Below are positions 7,885 through 16,870 of a stretch of DNA of 64,000 bases, one piece after another (the stretch's first letter is position 1; each line of letters opens with the position of its first letter). The stretch covers positions 62,001 to 126,000 of the forward strand of contig JAEZTB010000002.1 of NCBI GenBank assembly GCA_023443745.1, written 5' to 3'. The translations under genes and the position numbers were made by a program. This DNA comes from Bacillota bacterium. Lineage in GTDB: Bacteria > Bacillota > Clostridia > DSM-8532. Under the pieces are notes generated by a model. The model saw only the letters and a list, made by a program, of their open reading frames with translations, was not told the DNA's origin and did not search any database.

Positions 7885-9066
7885 TTATTGAATGTCCGGT
7901 GTGTTCATCGGATCAGTGGGGGTCAATTTCCTAATCTGTTTAAAACCATGCTTCTTGGCATACAGAAAAACTCGGGGCAGCTCACGGCTTAAAAACAAAG
8001 CCATGCCTTCTGTGACTGAATAAGCTCCTGCCCGGCAGAAGCCCAGCACATCTCCGATTTGCAGCTCAGGCAAGTTTACCTTTCGGATTAAAATATCATT
8101 ATGAGTGCATAAGCTGCCACATAATGTATAATCACAGTGCTGCCCTTCTCCTTTGGAAGAAGGTAATAATCGCAGCTCCGGAATTTTCATGCCCATGATC
8201 TGTCCGTCATAGTTTATTTGATGAATACCGCCGTCCAAGACGGCGTAATGAGTACCACAGTTGCACTTGATATCCATTACCCTGGTCAGATATGTACCGC
8301 AGCAAGCAGAAAAATACCGTCCCATCTCCACTGTCAGCTCATATCGCTCTGCTGCTTGCTTGAGACGTGGTGCAACTGATTCCAGTAATTGCTGTTCGGC
8401 TTTGTCAGGCTCAAGACCAAAGTAATCAACTCCTAAACCGGGACCGTATTCCAGGCATCGGACGGTAAATCCATGTCGCTGGTATAAAGTTCTTGAGAAT
8501 TCATCTACTTTATCAAGTTCATCGCATACTACAGATGCCTTTTTCTTCTGTGTACCTGTGAAATAATGAAGTCCTGTCAATACTACTCCGGCATAATCCG
8601 CTCTTCGGGCTACAATCTGCTCAATATCGTTCTCATCCATTCCAAACTGGCTACCAATGGTTAGCCGCAATAATACAGGCACTGACTTACCTGTTTCACG
8701 TGCACACTGGTCAATCAATTGCAAATGCAGAAGACTTTCGGCTGTGAAAACGCCAACGCCGTCGGTCATAGCACGCGAAACATCCTCAAGGGTTTTGTTG
8801 ATGCCTGAAAATATAACCTGACCCATATCAACACCCATCTTTTCGCAGACGGTCAGTTCTCCCGGACTACAGACCTCCAGCTTTTGAATAACATCCGGAA
8901 GGCTTCCAACCAAAAAAGGATTTGCCTTGATCGAAAAGCAAAGGGCAACATTGGAGCCTAACACGGCTTTTATTGAGTCTGCACGCGTACTAAAGGCATC
9001 CAAATCGAACACATATGTTGGTGTGCCAAATTCTTGAGCCAATTGCCAAAGCTGATCATTATTCAT
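7885..9066 (-). CDS. BtrK-like fold-type III PLP-dependent decarboxylase (aminoacyl-carrier-protein decarboxylase candidate)
   Basis: A 393-residue alanine-racemase-fold (Orn/DAP/Arg decarboxylase 2, LysA-like) enzyme. Seen in sequence: PLP lysine Lys47 in CFSIKANP, SPGEL (67-71), SQFGMDE (139-145), TGTQ (170-173), the glycine-rich EYGPGLGVDYF (206-216), EMGRYF, active-site Cys320 in GSLCTHND, and AGAYS (346-350). The combination QFGMDE / TGTQ / LCT..D is what I recall of BtrK, the glutamyl-carrier-protein decarboxylase of butirosin synthesis, rather than free-diaminopimelate LysA. The gene overlaps the adenylation gene (ATGA) and precedes the carrier gene. Decarboxylation of a carrier-bound amino acid is therefore the favoured role; a free amino-acid decarboxylase is the alternative. 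Confidence 0.8.
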   Translation of the reverse strand: MNNDQLWQLAQEFGTPTYVFDLDAFSTRADSIKAVLGSNVALCFSIKANPFLVGSLPDVIQKLEVCSPGELTVCEKMGVDMGQVIFSGINKTLEDVSRAMTDGVGVFTAESLLHLQLIDQCARETGKSVPVLLRLTIGSQFGMDENDIEQIVARRADYAGVVLTGLHYFTGTQKKKASVVCDELDKVDEFSRTLYQRHGFTVRCLEYGPGLGVDYFGLEPDKAEQQLLESVAPRLKQAAERYELTVEMGRYFSACCGTYLTRVMDIKCNCGTHYAVLDGGIHQINYDGQIMGMKIPELRLLPSSKGEGQHCDYTLCGSLCTHNDILIRKVNLPELQIGDVLGFCRAGAYSVTEGMALFLSRELPRVFLYAKKHGFKQIRKLTPTDPMNTPDIQ

Positions 9067-10601
9067 GGGCTATCTCCTTCTGTGCGATTCTGCTCAAGCC
9101 AGATATTTCGAAGCTGTGCTCTGTCGATCTTGCCGTTTTTTGTTACCGGCATCTGCATCAGATTAACAAAGCTATTGGGGATCATATATTGGGGGAGCCT
9201 CTGCTTTAAGAAGAACATCAACTCTTTAATATCGGCTGTGCCTACATAAAAAGCCGCTATTTTTTGTTTTTCTTCAAAATACAGCACACAGGCCCGTTCT
9301 ACATGATTTGCCGAATTCATTGCGGCTTCAATTTCACCCAACTCGATACGATGTCCCATGTGTTTAATCTGAAAATCTTTTCTGCCCACATAATACAATA
9401 AGCCGTCTTCACCATATCTCACCAAATCACCCGTGCGATAAATGGGTTCCATATAGGCACGGTTGAGCGGATTTTGGGTAAAGACGGCATTTGTGCGCTG
9501 GGTGTCATTATAATAACCTAAAGCCAAGGCCGTGCCGGATACACACAATTCACCGGATGCATGGGGTTCGCAAACCAAATGGTCTTTGTCATCAAGCAGG
9601 AATACTTTTTCGTTTGGAAAAGCTCTACCCATGGGAATGACTGCTTCGGGGGAGTATTCTCTGTCAATGACATGGTATGTACAATTACAGGTGATTTCTG
9701 TGGGACCATACAGGTTGACATAGAGGGCATCAGGATAGAATCTTTTCCAGTATGATAAATGACGCGGCGGCATAACCTCACCGCTGAACAAGACTTTGTT
9801 TATTGCTTCCGGTTTGCAGTATTCCAGCCCTTTCATAGTCGAAACAATGCAAAGTGCCGATACCGCCCAAATTAATGTTGTTATCCGGCGCTGTGCAAGA
9901 TGATCCATCAGCTTTACTGGAATTGAAAAGAAGCCACGGGGTATAAGCTCTACCCGTGCTCCGGTTTTAAGACCGGAATAAATGTCTTTGACCGAGACAT
10001 CAAAATCGAGAGGGGCCTGGTTGCCTATCACGTCCTGCTCGGTAATTCCAAACAACGGTACAAACCGATCTATAAAATCAAGTACCGAGCGATGGCTAAC
10101 TATAACACCTTTGGGAACTCCGGTGGAACCGGAGGTAAAATTGCAATACAGTGGATCTATGTCCAGACTCTGGTCATAAACCGCTTTTAATAATCCTTCC
10201 GATTCTTCTGTATCCTTCAAAGACTCCATGGATTTTACAGGACATACTACAGTCAAGCTGTTTACAGCCTTTTCGTCTGCCTTACCAGAAATCAGAATAC
10301 CGGGTTGCAATATTTGAAGAATACCGTTTAATCTTGCGGTCGGCTGCTGTAAATCGAGCATAACATAGAAACAGCCGGCGTAGACCGCACCTAAAAAGCC
10401 TATAATGGTATTGACGCTTTTATCCATGTAAAAGGCAACCGGTGTACGAGGAGACAGCATTTTAGCCAATGCACTTCCAACTCGCCTTGCTTGAGAACGC
10501 AGCTCGGAAAAGCTTATGCTCTCCTGTGCATCGGCGAAGGCAATTTTTTGTGGATATTTTTCAGCTGATTGCTCCAAGTAATCCAATATATTGTAGGACA
10601 T
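9063..10601 (-). CDS. amino-acid adenylation enzyme (DltA/NRPS A-domain-like ligase)
   Basis: A stand-alone AMP-forming adenylation domain of 512 residues. Core motifs are present in order: A3 TSGSTGVPKGV, A5 NLYGPTEITCN, A7 YRTGDLV, A8 KHMGHRIELGEIE and the A10 lysine in PVTKNGKID. Such enzymes activate an amino acid as aminoacyl-AMP and load it onto a carrier protein. The specificity pocket cannot be decoded reliably by eye; D-alanine (DltA type) or an acidic amino acid are both possible. An ATG at 10610 abuts the ribosome binding site GAGGG, so the ATG at 10601 (spacing 9) is chosen. The stop overlaps the decarboxylase start, indicating coupled expression. Confidence 0.9.
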   Translation of the reverse strand: MSYNILDYLEQSAEKYPQKIAFADAQESISFSELRSQARRVGSALAKMLSPRTPVAFYMDKSVNTIIGFLGAVYAGCFYVMLDLQQPTARLNGILQILQPGILISGKADEKAVNSLTVVCPVKSMESLKDTEESEGLLKAVYDQSLDIDPLYCNFTSGSTGVPKGVIVSHRSVLDFIDRFVPLFGITEQDVIGNQAPLDFDVSVKDIYSGLKTGARVELIPRGFFSIPVKLMDHLAQRRITTLIWAVSALCIVSTMKGLEYCKPEAINKVLFSGEVMPPRHLSYWKRFYPDALYVNLYGPTEITCNCTYHVIDREYSPEAVIPMGRAFPNEKVFLLDDKDHLVCEPHASGELCVSGTALALGYYNDTQRTNAVFTQNPLNRAYMEPIYRTGDLVRYGEDGLLYYVGRKDFQIKHMGHRIELGEIEAAMNSANHVERACVLYFEEKQKIAAFYVGTADIKELMFFLKQRLPQYMIPNSFVNLMQMPVTKNGKIDRAQLRNIWLEQNRTEGDSP

Positions 10602-10632
10602 AATATTCATCCCTCACATTATTGTAATATGT

Positions 10633-11529
10633 TCATGACTCCATATTTGATTTGATACATTTTGCAGGGTTTCCAAGAACGAAAGAAGAGGGCGGGACAT
10701 CTTTATAAATAACTGAACCCATTCCAACCGTCGAATCTGCTCCGATTTTGATGTGGTTACGAATGATGGAAGTGGATATATAGCTGTTTTTTCCAACGAC
10801 ACATGAACCAAACAACGTAGTGCCGGCAATAACAACTGAGTTCACCTCAAGCACAACATTGTGGGATATGTAACACAACCCGTCTATAATAACATTGTCA
10901 TCAATTCTTGTATCATCCAGTGTGCCTTTGTTTATAACCGTGTTGGGTCCTATCCATACATTGCTTCCGATTCTTACACCACCATATTGCTCAAGCATCA
11001 CCCGTTCTTTTGTTGCTTCATCCATTTCATAAGCCATATCTCCGTGACCGATGATCACACCCGACTTTATATTGCAGTATTCACCGATTTTCACACGACC
11101 AATTATCGTAACGCCATTAGCGATCCTCGTACAATCACCTATTTCAATATCGCCGTCGAGAGTACAATTTGAACCGATGGAAACATTCTTGCCAACTGCA
11201 ACATTCTCGGATATATAAGTATGTGCACCGATTTTTTGCTCATAGGTTTCTTTTTTATAGAAACGACGCAAAACCTCAAAAAAGGTCTTTTTGGGATTCT
11301 CGCAGAAAATCCTGTTACTGATAAGGGCTTTAAATGAATAGGGTACTATTGCTGTTTCAACCTCTTGATCCGACTGCAAATACATATTCTCATCCCGAAT
11401 CCATGTGAAGGTCCCGTTTCGATAACTTCTCAAAGCAGAAAAACCTTTTAGTTCAGTATTGTGGTTTCCATTAAAAGTATATGTAATATTTTTTTCTTCA
11501 AGAAATTCCAATATCATTCTGATTGTCAC
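10633..11529 (-). CDS. LpxD-like left-handed beta-helix N-acyltransferase
   Basis: A 298-residue hexapeptide-repeat transferase. Residues 1 to about 95 form a small N-terminal domain like that of LpxD; residues about 100-290 are repeated hexads (IGAHTYISENVAVGKNVSIG and following). The active-site stretch GGVRIGSNVWIGPNT, GTLDDTRIDDNVIIDG, CYISHNV (His223) and IAG closely parallels LpxD, where the corresponding His is catalytic and acyl-ACP is the donor. Firmicutes make no lipid A, so the acceptor is probably an amino sugar of the cell-surface glycan. It shares one base with the 4,6-dehydratase gene upstream and is followed by the adenylation/decarboxylase/carrier genes. Confidence 0.85.
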   Translation of the reverse strand: MTIRMILEFLEEKNITYTFNGNHNTELKGFSALRSYRNGTFTWIRDENMYLQSDQEVETAIVPYSFKALISNRIFCENPKKTFFEVLRRFYKKETYEQKIGAHTYISENVAVGKNVSIGSNCTLDGDIEIGDCTRIANGVTIIGRVKIGEYCNIKSGVIIGHGDMAYEMDEATKERVMLEQYGGVRIGSNVWIGPNTVINKGTLDDTRIDDNVIIDGLCYISHNVVLEVNSVVIAGTTLFGSCVVGKNSYISTSIIRNHIKIGADSTVGMGSVIYKDVPPSSFVLGNPAKCIKSNMES

Positions 11530-13379
11530 TATTTGTCTTCACTTCCTTTGACCAACGAAATAATATTCTCCAAATAACTCATTACTTTTTCTCTATCATT
11601 CATATCAATTTTTACAATCTCCTCTATTTTACTTCTCAGCAATGCATAGTCCGTAAAAACCGGTCTGGTTATATAAATTTTATTGTTTTGCGTAGTTCGT
11701 AATCCTTCTTCCTCCAGCATGAGCTCTTCATACATTTTTTCTCCGGGCCTTAGGCCGGTAAATTCTATTTTTATATCTACATCAGGCTTAAAACCGGATA
11801 ATTCAATCAGTTTTTTTGCAAGATCATATATTTTTACAGGTTTGCCCATATCAAGTACAAATATCTCTCCACCTTTGGCCATAGCTCCTGCCTGAAGGAC
11901 CAGGTGAACAGCCTCGGGGATTATCATGAAGAACCTTGTCACTTCGGGATCTGTAATGGTCACAGGCCCCCCTCTCTCAATCTGCTTTTTAAATAAGGGT
12001 ATAACGCTTCCGTTGCTTCCGAGAACATTCCCGAATCTGACCGCTACAAACTCAGTTCTGCTGCCTTTATTAAGAGTCTGTATGATCATCTCTGCAACTC
12101 TTTTTGTTGCCCCCATGATACTGGTCGGATTAACCGCCTTGTCGGTGGATATCAGTACAAACTTTTTAACGCCGTATTTTTCAGAACACTCTGCCAGATT
12201 TAAAGTGCCAATAACGTTATTTCTTACAGCCTCCCCCGGGTTTGCCTCCATAAGGGGTACATGCTTATGAGCGGCTGCATGAAATACCACTTCCGGCTTG
12301 AATTGATCAAAAATTTTCTCCAGCCTGTCCTTTTCACGGATATTCGCAATCACTGTAGCAATATTTAGATTTTCATACATATAATGCAGTTCATTTTCAA
12401 TTTCATAGATGTTATTCTCGTAATTATCCAATATGATCAATAGTTTTGGCTTATACAATACTACCTGCCTGCAGAGCTCCGACCCGATTGAACCTCCTCC
12501 TCCCGTGACCAGTACAACCTTGCCTTCCAGATAGGCTGAAATCTCGTCCATGTCAAGATCAACAGGCTCCCTGCCCAATAGATCTTCAATATTGACATTC
12601 CTTATTTTGGGGATAACATAGGATTCGTCGATTAACTGGGTAAAGGTAGGCAGAATCTTGACTTTACAGCTTGTCCTCAAGCATTTGTCATATATTCCAT
12701 CAATCATTTTTTTAGAGAAACTTGGCAAAGCTATAATAATTTCGTCAATCCTCTTTTTATGAACCACGCTGCAGATATCTGCAAATTGTCCGACAATGGG
12801 TACTCCGCTGATTTTTTTCCCCAGCTTCCCTTTATCATCGTCAATTATGGCTACAGGAATGCTTTTGAGCTCGGGGTGATCCTTGAACTCTTTTACCACT
12901 ACCGCTCCAGGTTCCCCATCACCAATGATTAAAACTCTCCTTGATTCCACTGTACTCATTCTATATCTGTTTATGATTCTTCTTAGAGCCCTATAAGCAA
13001 ATCTGATACCTCCGATAAGAAAAATATCCGTTAAAATGGCTATTAATAATGCACTTCTTGGAATCAATGTACCCAAAAACTCAAATAGACCCAGAACAAT
13101 AGCATTACTGGCAAAGGCAGCACCAATTACTAAAGCCATCTCATGAATGCTGGCAAATTCCCAAACGCTGCTGTATAGCCTGAAGAAGTAAAATACGACA
13201 ACCTTCACAAAGGTAATGGTAAATACGATCTGCGCGCCATGTTCATAAATTTCATGGGGTATATTCCCAGGCTGAACATCATACTTAAGAATCAATGCAA
13301 TTGCTATTGAAAGGTTAACTAAAAAAGCATCAACAAATGTTAATGCTAAACCGTTTTTTCGTATTCTGTTAAAACTCAT
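11529..13379 (-). CDS. membrane-anchored UDP-GlcNAc 4,6-dehydratase (WbpM/PglF/CapD family)
   Basis: A 616-residue long-form nucleoside-diphosphate-sugar dehydratase. The N-terminus has four membrane helices (residues about 12-140), then a CoA-binding-like Rossmann domain (RRVLIIGDGEPG), then the extended SDR domain from about residue 290 (VLVTGGGGSIGSELCRQ). The SDR catalytic region reads STDKAVNPTSIMGATKR, with Met in place of the usual Tyr, as is normal for this family. The product would be UDP-4-keto-6-deoxy-HexNAc, the substrate of a DegT aminotransferase such as that at 15719. It is followed directly by the LpxD-like gene. Confidence 0.93.
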   Translation of the reverse strand: MSFNRIRKNGLALTFVDAFLVNLSIAIALILKYDVQPGNIPHEIYEHGAQIVFTITFVKVVVFYFFRLYSSVWEFASIHEMALVIGAAFASNAIVLGLFEFLGTLIPRSALLIAILTDIFLIGGIRFAYRALRRIINRYRMSTVESRRVLIIGDGEPGAVVVKEFKDHPELKSIPVAIIDDDKGKLGKKISGVPIVGQFADICSVVHKKRIDEIIIALPSFSKKMIDGIYDKCLRTSCKVKILPTFTQLIDESYVIPKIRNVNIEDLLGREPVDLDMDEISAYLEGKVVLVTGGGGSIGSELCRQVVLYKPKLLIILDNYENNIYEIENELHYMYENLNIATVIANIREKDRLEKIFDQFKPEVVFHAAAHKHVPLMEANPGEAVRNNVIGTLNLAECSEKYGVKKFVLISTDKAVNPTSIMGATKRVAEMIIQTLNKGSRTEFVAVRFGNVLGSNGSVIPLFKKQIERGGPVTITDPEVTRFFMIIPEAVHLVLQAGAMAKGGEIFVLDMGKPVKIYDLAKKLIELSGFKPDVDIKIEFTGLRPGEKMYEELMLEEEGLRTTQNNKIYITRPVFTDYALLRSKIEEIVKIDMNDREKVMSYLENIISLVKGSEDK

Positions 13380-13415
13380 GGTAGCCTCACACTTTCTTTA
13401 AATAAAGAATGGATT

Positions 13416-14156
13416 TTAATCATAAAGCTTCTTGTATATCTGAATATTTTTTTCAAGCTCACTATCGATGATGACAAGCTTTTTAATCAAAAAGCTTTCC
13501 ATCACATCCTGAGAGCTCATGCTCCGGTCAGTCCACCATATGGGGTGCACAAGAGCTTGTATCTTGGGATTTGAGTGTTCCACGGCTGATTTTTCCAAAA
13601 GCTTGCACAGGCAGCCCTCTTTCCACACACGCCTTGAATCGGAGATATACTTGAAATCCTTAATAAAATTCTTGGCATACGTGTTGACAAGACCATTTTT
13701 TAACTTGATATCCGATTGCAACATAAAAGTTGATGGCCTGTGAAAAGATACAGCAGAAATATTAGTATTACAAGCATTTTCTAAAATTTGCACCTCAGCC
13801 TCTACATTTTTAATCATACTGTCCGTATCATTAAGACCATAGTAAGCTTCATCGAAATGTAATCCTATCTGGTGCCCGAGATCCAATAACCCTTTTATAT
13901 AATCTGAATTGGATTTATCAAAGATATTGTAAAAAGGTGACCTAATTAATATAAAGTACGTTGTCCTGATCTTATGCTTGTTCTCAATGAGAGCCATTTT
14001 ATAGGCGCTCTCCAAATCCAAATCCACATCGTGCCTTAATATAAGTTCCTGATCATGTGAATTGGATTCGTTAAAGAATGTAACCTTATAATTCGATTTT
14101 TGGATTTTGTCCATCATTTCTTCATAGTGAGTATAAGTAAAATCACAAGCTGACAT
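13416..14156 (-). CDS. polysaccharide deacetylase-like protein
   Basis: A 246-residue protein with a NodB-like deacetylase appearance: LILRHDVDLDLESAY carries the first metal-binding Asp residues and LDLGHQIGLHFDEAYYG the HxxxH-like element; VSFHRPSTFML and HPIWWTD complete the conserved strand ends. It may remove an N-acetyl group or act on a related bond in the glycan. A longer frame begins at 14231 inside murJ, but the ATG at 14156 has a GAGG site 8 bases upstream and removes the overlap. It lies between the flippase and the dehydratase genes. Confidence 0.82.
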   Translation of the reverse strand: MSACDFTYTHYEEMMDKIQKSNYKVTFFNESNSHDQELILRHDVDLDLESAYKMALIENKHKIRTTYFILIRSPFYNIFDKSNSDYIKGLLDLGHQIGLHFDEAYYGLNDTDSMIKNVEAEVQILENACNTNISAVSFHRPSTFMLQSDIKLKNGLVNTYAKNFIKDFKYISDSRRVWKEGCLCKLLEKSAVEHSNPKIQALVHPIWWTDRSMSSQDVMESFLIKKLVIIDSELEKNIQIYKKLYD

Positions 14157-14166
14157 CCTATACACC

Positions 14167-15735
14167 TCATTTTGGTATGGTATTATGATGGGCTGGCCTG
14201 ATTTTGTTCCGGATGAGTTTGATAACGTCAATGAATTCTTCAGTTTTCAAAAGATATAACATGCCCCCATAAGCAAGGCCACCTATGCTGATAGCTACAA
14301 CCAGCCTTAGAAATAAGCCAATAAAAGAGGATTGATGGTTTAAAAGGGATAATTGAGCCAGGTCTAAAAAATAGATCAAAACTCCCATAACAATGGCTGC
14401 AACAGAGGATTTGACAATCACTTTGCCTATTTCACCCAAGCCGATCCATACCCTATGTCTCATTCTGAAAAAGAGGGATAGACCACATAATAATGAAGCT
14501 AAAGCTGAAGCCAGAGCTACCCCACGAACTCCCCAAAGCCTGACGCCTATGATGCTGAAAAAAATATTGGCGCCTATGACTAATATTCCGATTATCATAG
14601 GTGTTTTTGTATCTTTTCGTGAATAAAACGCCCTGTTGAGTATGGCGGTTAAGCCTGAGCCGATTATACCAATTGAATATAGTCCCAATACTATTGAAGT
14701 GATAGCTGCATCACTTGAGTTGAATTCCCTTCTTTCAAACAATAGCTGAATAATGGGTAATTTCAAAACCCAAATTCCAACCATGATAGGAAATGAAATC
14801 AGTATGACAATCTTCAGTCCTGTGGTAACTGTTTTACTGAACTTATACAGGTTATCCGACGCAAGTGACAATTCCGGGAAGAAAACAATGGCCACCGAAG
14901 CAAAGAAGATACCATTGGCAATTCCATTGACCTTATTAGCGTAATCCAGAACGGATATACTTCCGACATCAAGGCCTGATGCCAGTATCTTGTCAATTAA
15001 GATGGATATTTCGCTAAAGGCAGTACTGATAAATACCGGAATGGAAAGAACCAGGACTCTTCTTAATCCTGGCTCCTTAAAATCAAGCACCGGTCGGAAT
15101 CGAAAGCCCGCCTTCAACATAAAAGGCAATTGTATTATAAACTGGCTTGCCATTGCAATCAAGCTTCCTACGGTTAATGCCTCAATGCCATGCCCATAGA
15201 AAAAAAATATACTGAATATGATGATCAAGTTAAGGGGTATGCCCATTGATGCAGGGACCGCAAAGCTTCTGTTAGCCTGGAGAAATCCGTTGGCAAGATA
15301 AGCCGGCGCCAGGAAGATTATGGATGGAAAAAGTAAAGAGGTCAGTTTTACAGAAAGGTCAAATGTCTCTCCACTGAATCCCGGAGCTACAGTTCTTACC
15401 AGTTGAGGGGCAAATACAATACCGAATGCTGCTATTACGGCAGTTATAAGTAAGACGATGTTAAACAAATTGTTAACAAAATAGAGTCTTTGTTCATCGG
15501 TTTTACTTTTTAACTCACTGTAAACAGGTATAAAAGTAATGGTAATGGCAGCATATATAACCCCGGTAAGTATTGAAGGGATTTCAAACGCAACCTTGTA
15601 TGCATCAGTTTGATAGTTTGCTCCGAAGTAAGCAGCGGTTACACTTTCGCGGATTAAACCAAGAAGTTTGCTGAGCATTGCTATCATCATCATGGCAGTG
15701 GCTGATTTTGCTATCCTGCTAGCTGTTGCACCCAT
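14167..15735 (-). CDS. murJ: MurJ/MviN-family lipid-linked oligosaccharide flippase
   Basis: A 522-residue MOP-superfamily membrane protein with 13-14 predicted helices. The N-terminus has the MviN pattern: MMMIAMLSKLLGLIRESVTAAYFGA. MurJ flips lipid II, but a copy inside a polysaccharide operon that has no other Wzx-type gene probably flips the undecaprenyl-linked repeat unit. The end lies 10 bases before the deacetylase start; its start overlaps the end of the aminotransferase gene by 17 bases. The symbol reflects the family rather than a proven lipid II role. Confidence 0.88.
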   Translation of the reverse strand: MGATASRIAKSATAMMMIAMLSKLLGLIRESVTAAYFGANYQTDAYKVAFEIPSILTGVIYAAITITFIPVYSELKSKTDEQRLYFVNNLFNIVLLITAVIAAFGIVFAPQLVRTVAPGFSGETFDLSVKLTSLLFPSIIFLAPAYLANGFLQANRSFAVPASMGIPLNLIIIFSIFFFYGHGIEALTVGSLIAMASQFIIQLPFMLKAGFRFRPVLDFKEPGLRRVLVLSIPVFISTAFSEISILIDKILASGLDVGSISVLDYANKVNGIANGIFFASVAIVFFPELSLASDNLYKFSKTVTTGLKIVILISFPIMVGIWVLKLPIIQLLFERREFNSSDAAITSIVLGLYSIGIIGSGLTAILNRAFYSRKDTKTPMIIGILVIGANIFFSIIGVRLWGVRGVALASALASLLCGLSLFFRMRHRVWIGLGEIGKVIVKSSVAAIVMGVLIYFLDLAQLSLLNHQSSFIGLFLRLVVAISIGGLAYGGMLYLLKTEEFIDVIKLIRNKIRPAHHNTIPK

Positions 15736-16870
15736 ATTTCACAATTCCTTCGCGGAGCACACTCACAACATAATCAATCTGTTCATCCTTAAGATCATTA
15801 AAGAACGGAAGAGCAATGGTTGAAGCAGCGACTTCTTCAGTAACAGGAAAATCGCCCTCTTTATATCCGTACAATTCTCTAAAGTATGGCTGGAGATGGA
15901 TGGGAGTAAAATAAGGCCTGCATGAAACCCCATTATCTGTCAGATATTCCATGACCTTATTTCTGTCAATGGACTTATCCAGCCTGATAACGTACACAAA
16001 CCAGCTCATTTTGGTCACACCGGGTGTAATAAACGGAATGGTGATACCTTTAATATCTCTCAATTTGGTATTGTATTTTTCGGCAACGCTGTTCCTTTTC
16101 TCTATGATTTCATCCAATCTGTCCATCTGTGCGACACCAAGAGCTGAGTTGAGTTCATTGAGCCTATAGTTGTAACCCAGGCGTTCATGTTCAAGCCAGA
16201 AGCCTGTCACAGCTCTGCCTTGGCTTCGATAGCTTCTGCAAAGTTCTGCAATTTCCCCGTTATCAGTAACGATCATACCACCTTCGCCTGTGGTAATCTG
16301 CTTGTTCGGATAGAACGCAAAAACAGCTCCATCCGCCATGGAGCCGCACTTTATCCCTTTATATTCCGAACCAAGTGCTTCACAGGAATCCTCCAGCAAA
16401 AGCAAATGATATTTACCAGCTATGGCTCTCAGTCTCTCAATATCAATGGGATTGCCGAACACATCAACAGCGAGAATCGCTTTTGTCCTTTCGTTTATTT
16501 TTCTCTCGATGCCTTCAATATCCATGTTTAGGGTTTGGGGGCATATGTCTGTAAAAACAGGCCTCGCACCCTCAAAGAGAATACAGTTTGCGGAGGCTAC
16601 AAAACTAAAAGGCGTGGTAATGACCTCATCGCCTTGTTTAATACCATATGCTTTTATGAGCAGATGCAATCCGCTGGTCCCGCTGTTGACTGCTATGGCA
16701 TGCTTCACGCCTAAATAGTCTTTTATTTTTTTTTCAAACTCCTCCACCTTTGGCCCAATGCTCAGGTTACCGGACTTCATAACTCTAACAACAGAATCAA
16801 TTTCCTTTTGGCCAATGTCCGGCTTGGCAAGTTGAACCTTCATTTTTACACCCCCATTTTTGCTTGTCAT
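15719..16870 (-). CDS. DegT/DnrJ/EryC1-family sugar aminotransferase
   Basis: PLP-dependent aminotransferase of 383 residues that aminates a nucleotide-linked keto sugar. Seen: NSGTSGLHLL near residue 60, EDSCEALGS with the PLP-binding Asp, and the lysine in FYPNKQITTGEGGMI. Together with the 4,6-dehydratase of this operon it could make UDP-4-amino-4,6-dideoxy-HexNAc. The ATG at 16870 overlaps the upstream stop (ATGA) and has AAGGAG 6 bases before it; an alternative ATG at 16843, preceded by GGGGGTG, gives the commoner family start (MKVQLAKPDIG). Either is possible. Confidence 0.9.
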   Translation of the reverse strand: MTSKNGGVKMKVQLAKPDIGQKEIDSVVRVMKSGNLSIGPKVEEFEKKIKDYLGVKHAIAVNSGTSGLHLLIKAYGIKQGDEVITTPFSFVASANCILFEGARPVFTDICPQTLNMDIEGIERKINERTKAILAVDVFGNPIDIERLRAIAGKYHLLLLEDSCEALGSEYKGIKCGSMADGAVFAFYPNKQITTGEGGMIVTDNGEIAELCRSYRSQGRAVTGFWLEHERLGYNYRLNELNSALGVAQMDRLDEIIEKRNSVAEKYNTKLRDIKGITIPFITPGVTKMSWFVYVIRLDKSIDRNKVMEYLTDNGVSCRPYFTPIHLQPYFRELYGYKEGDFPVTEEVAASTIALPFFNDLKDEQIDYVVSVLREGIVKYGCNS

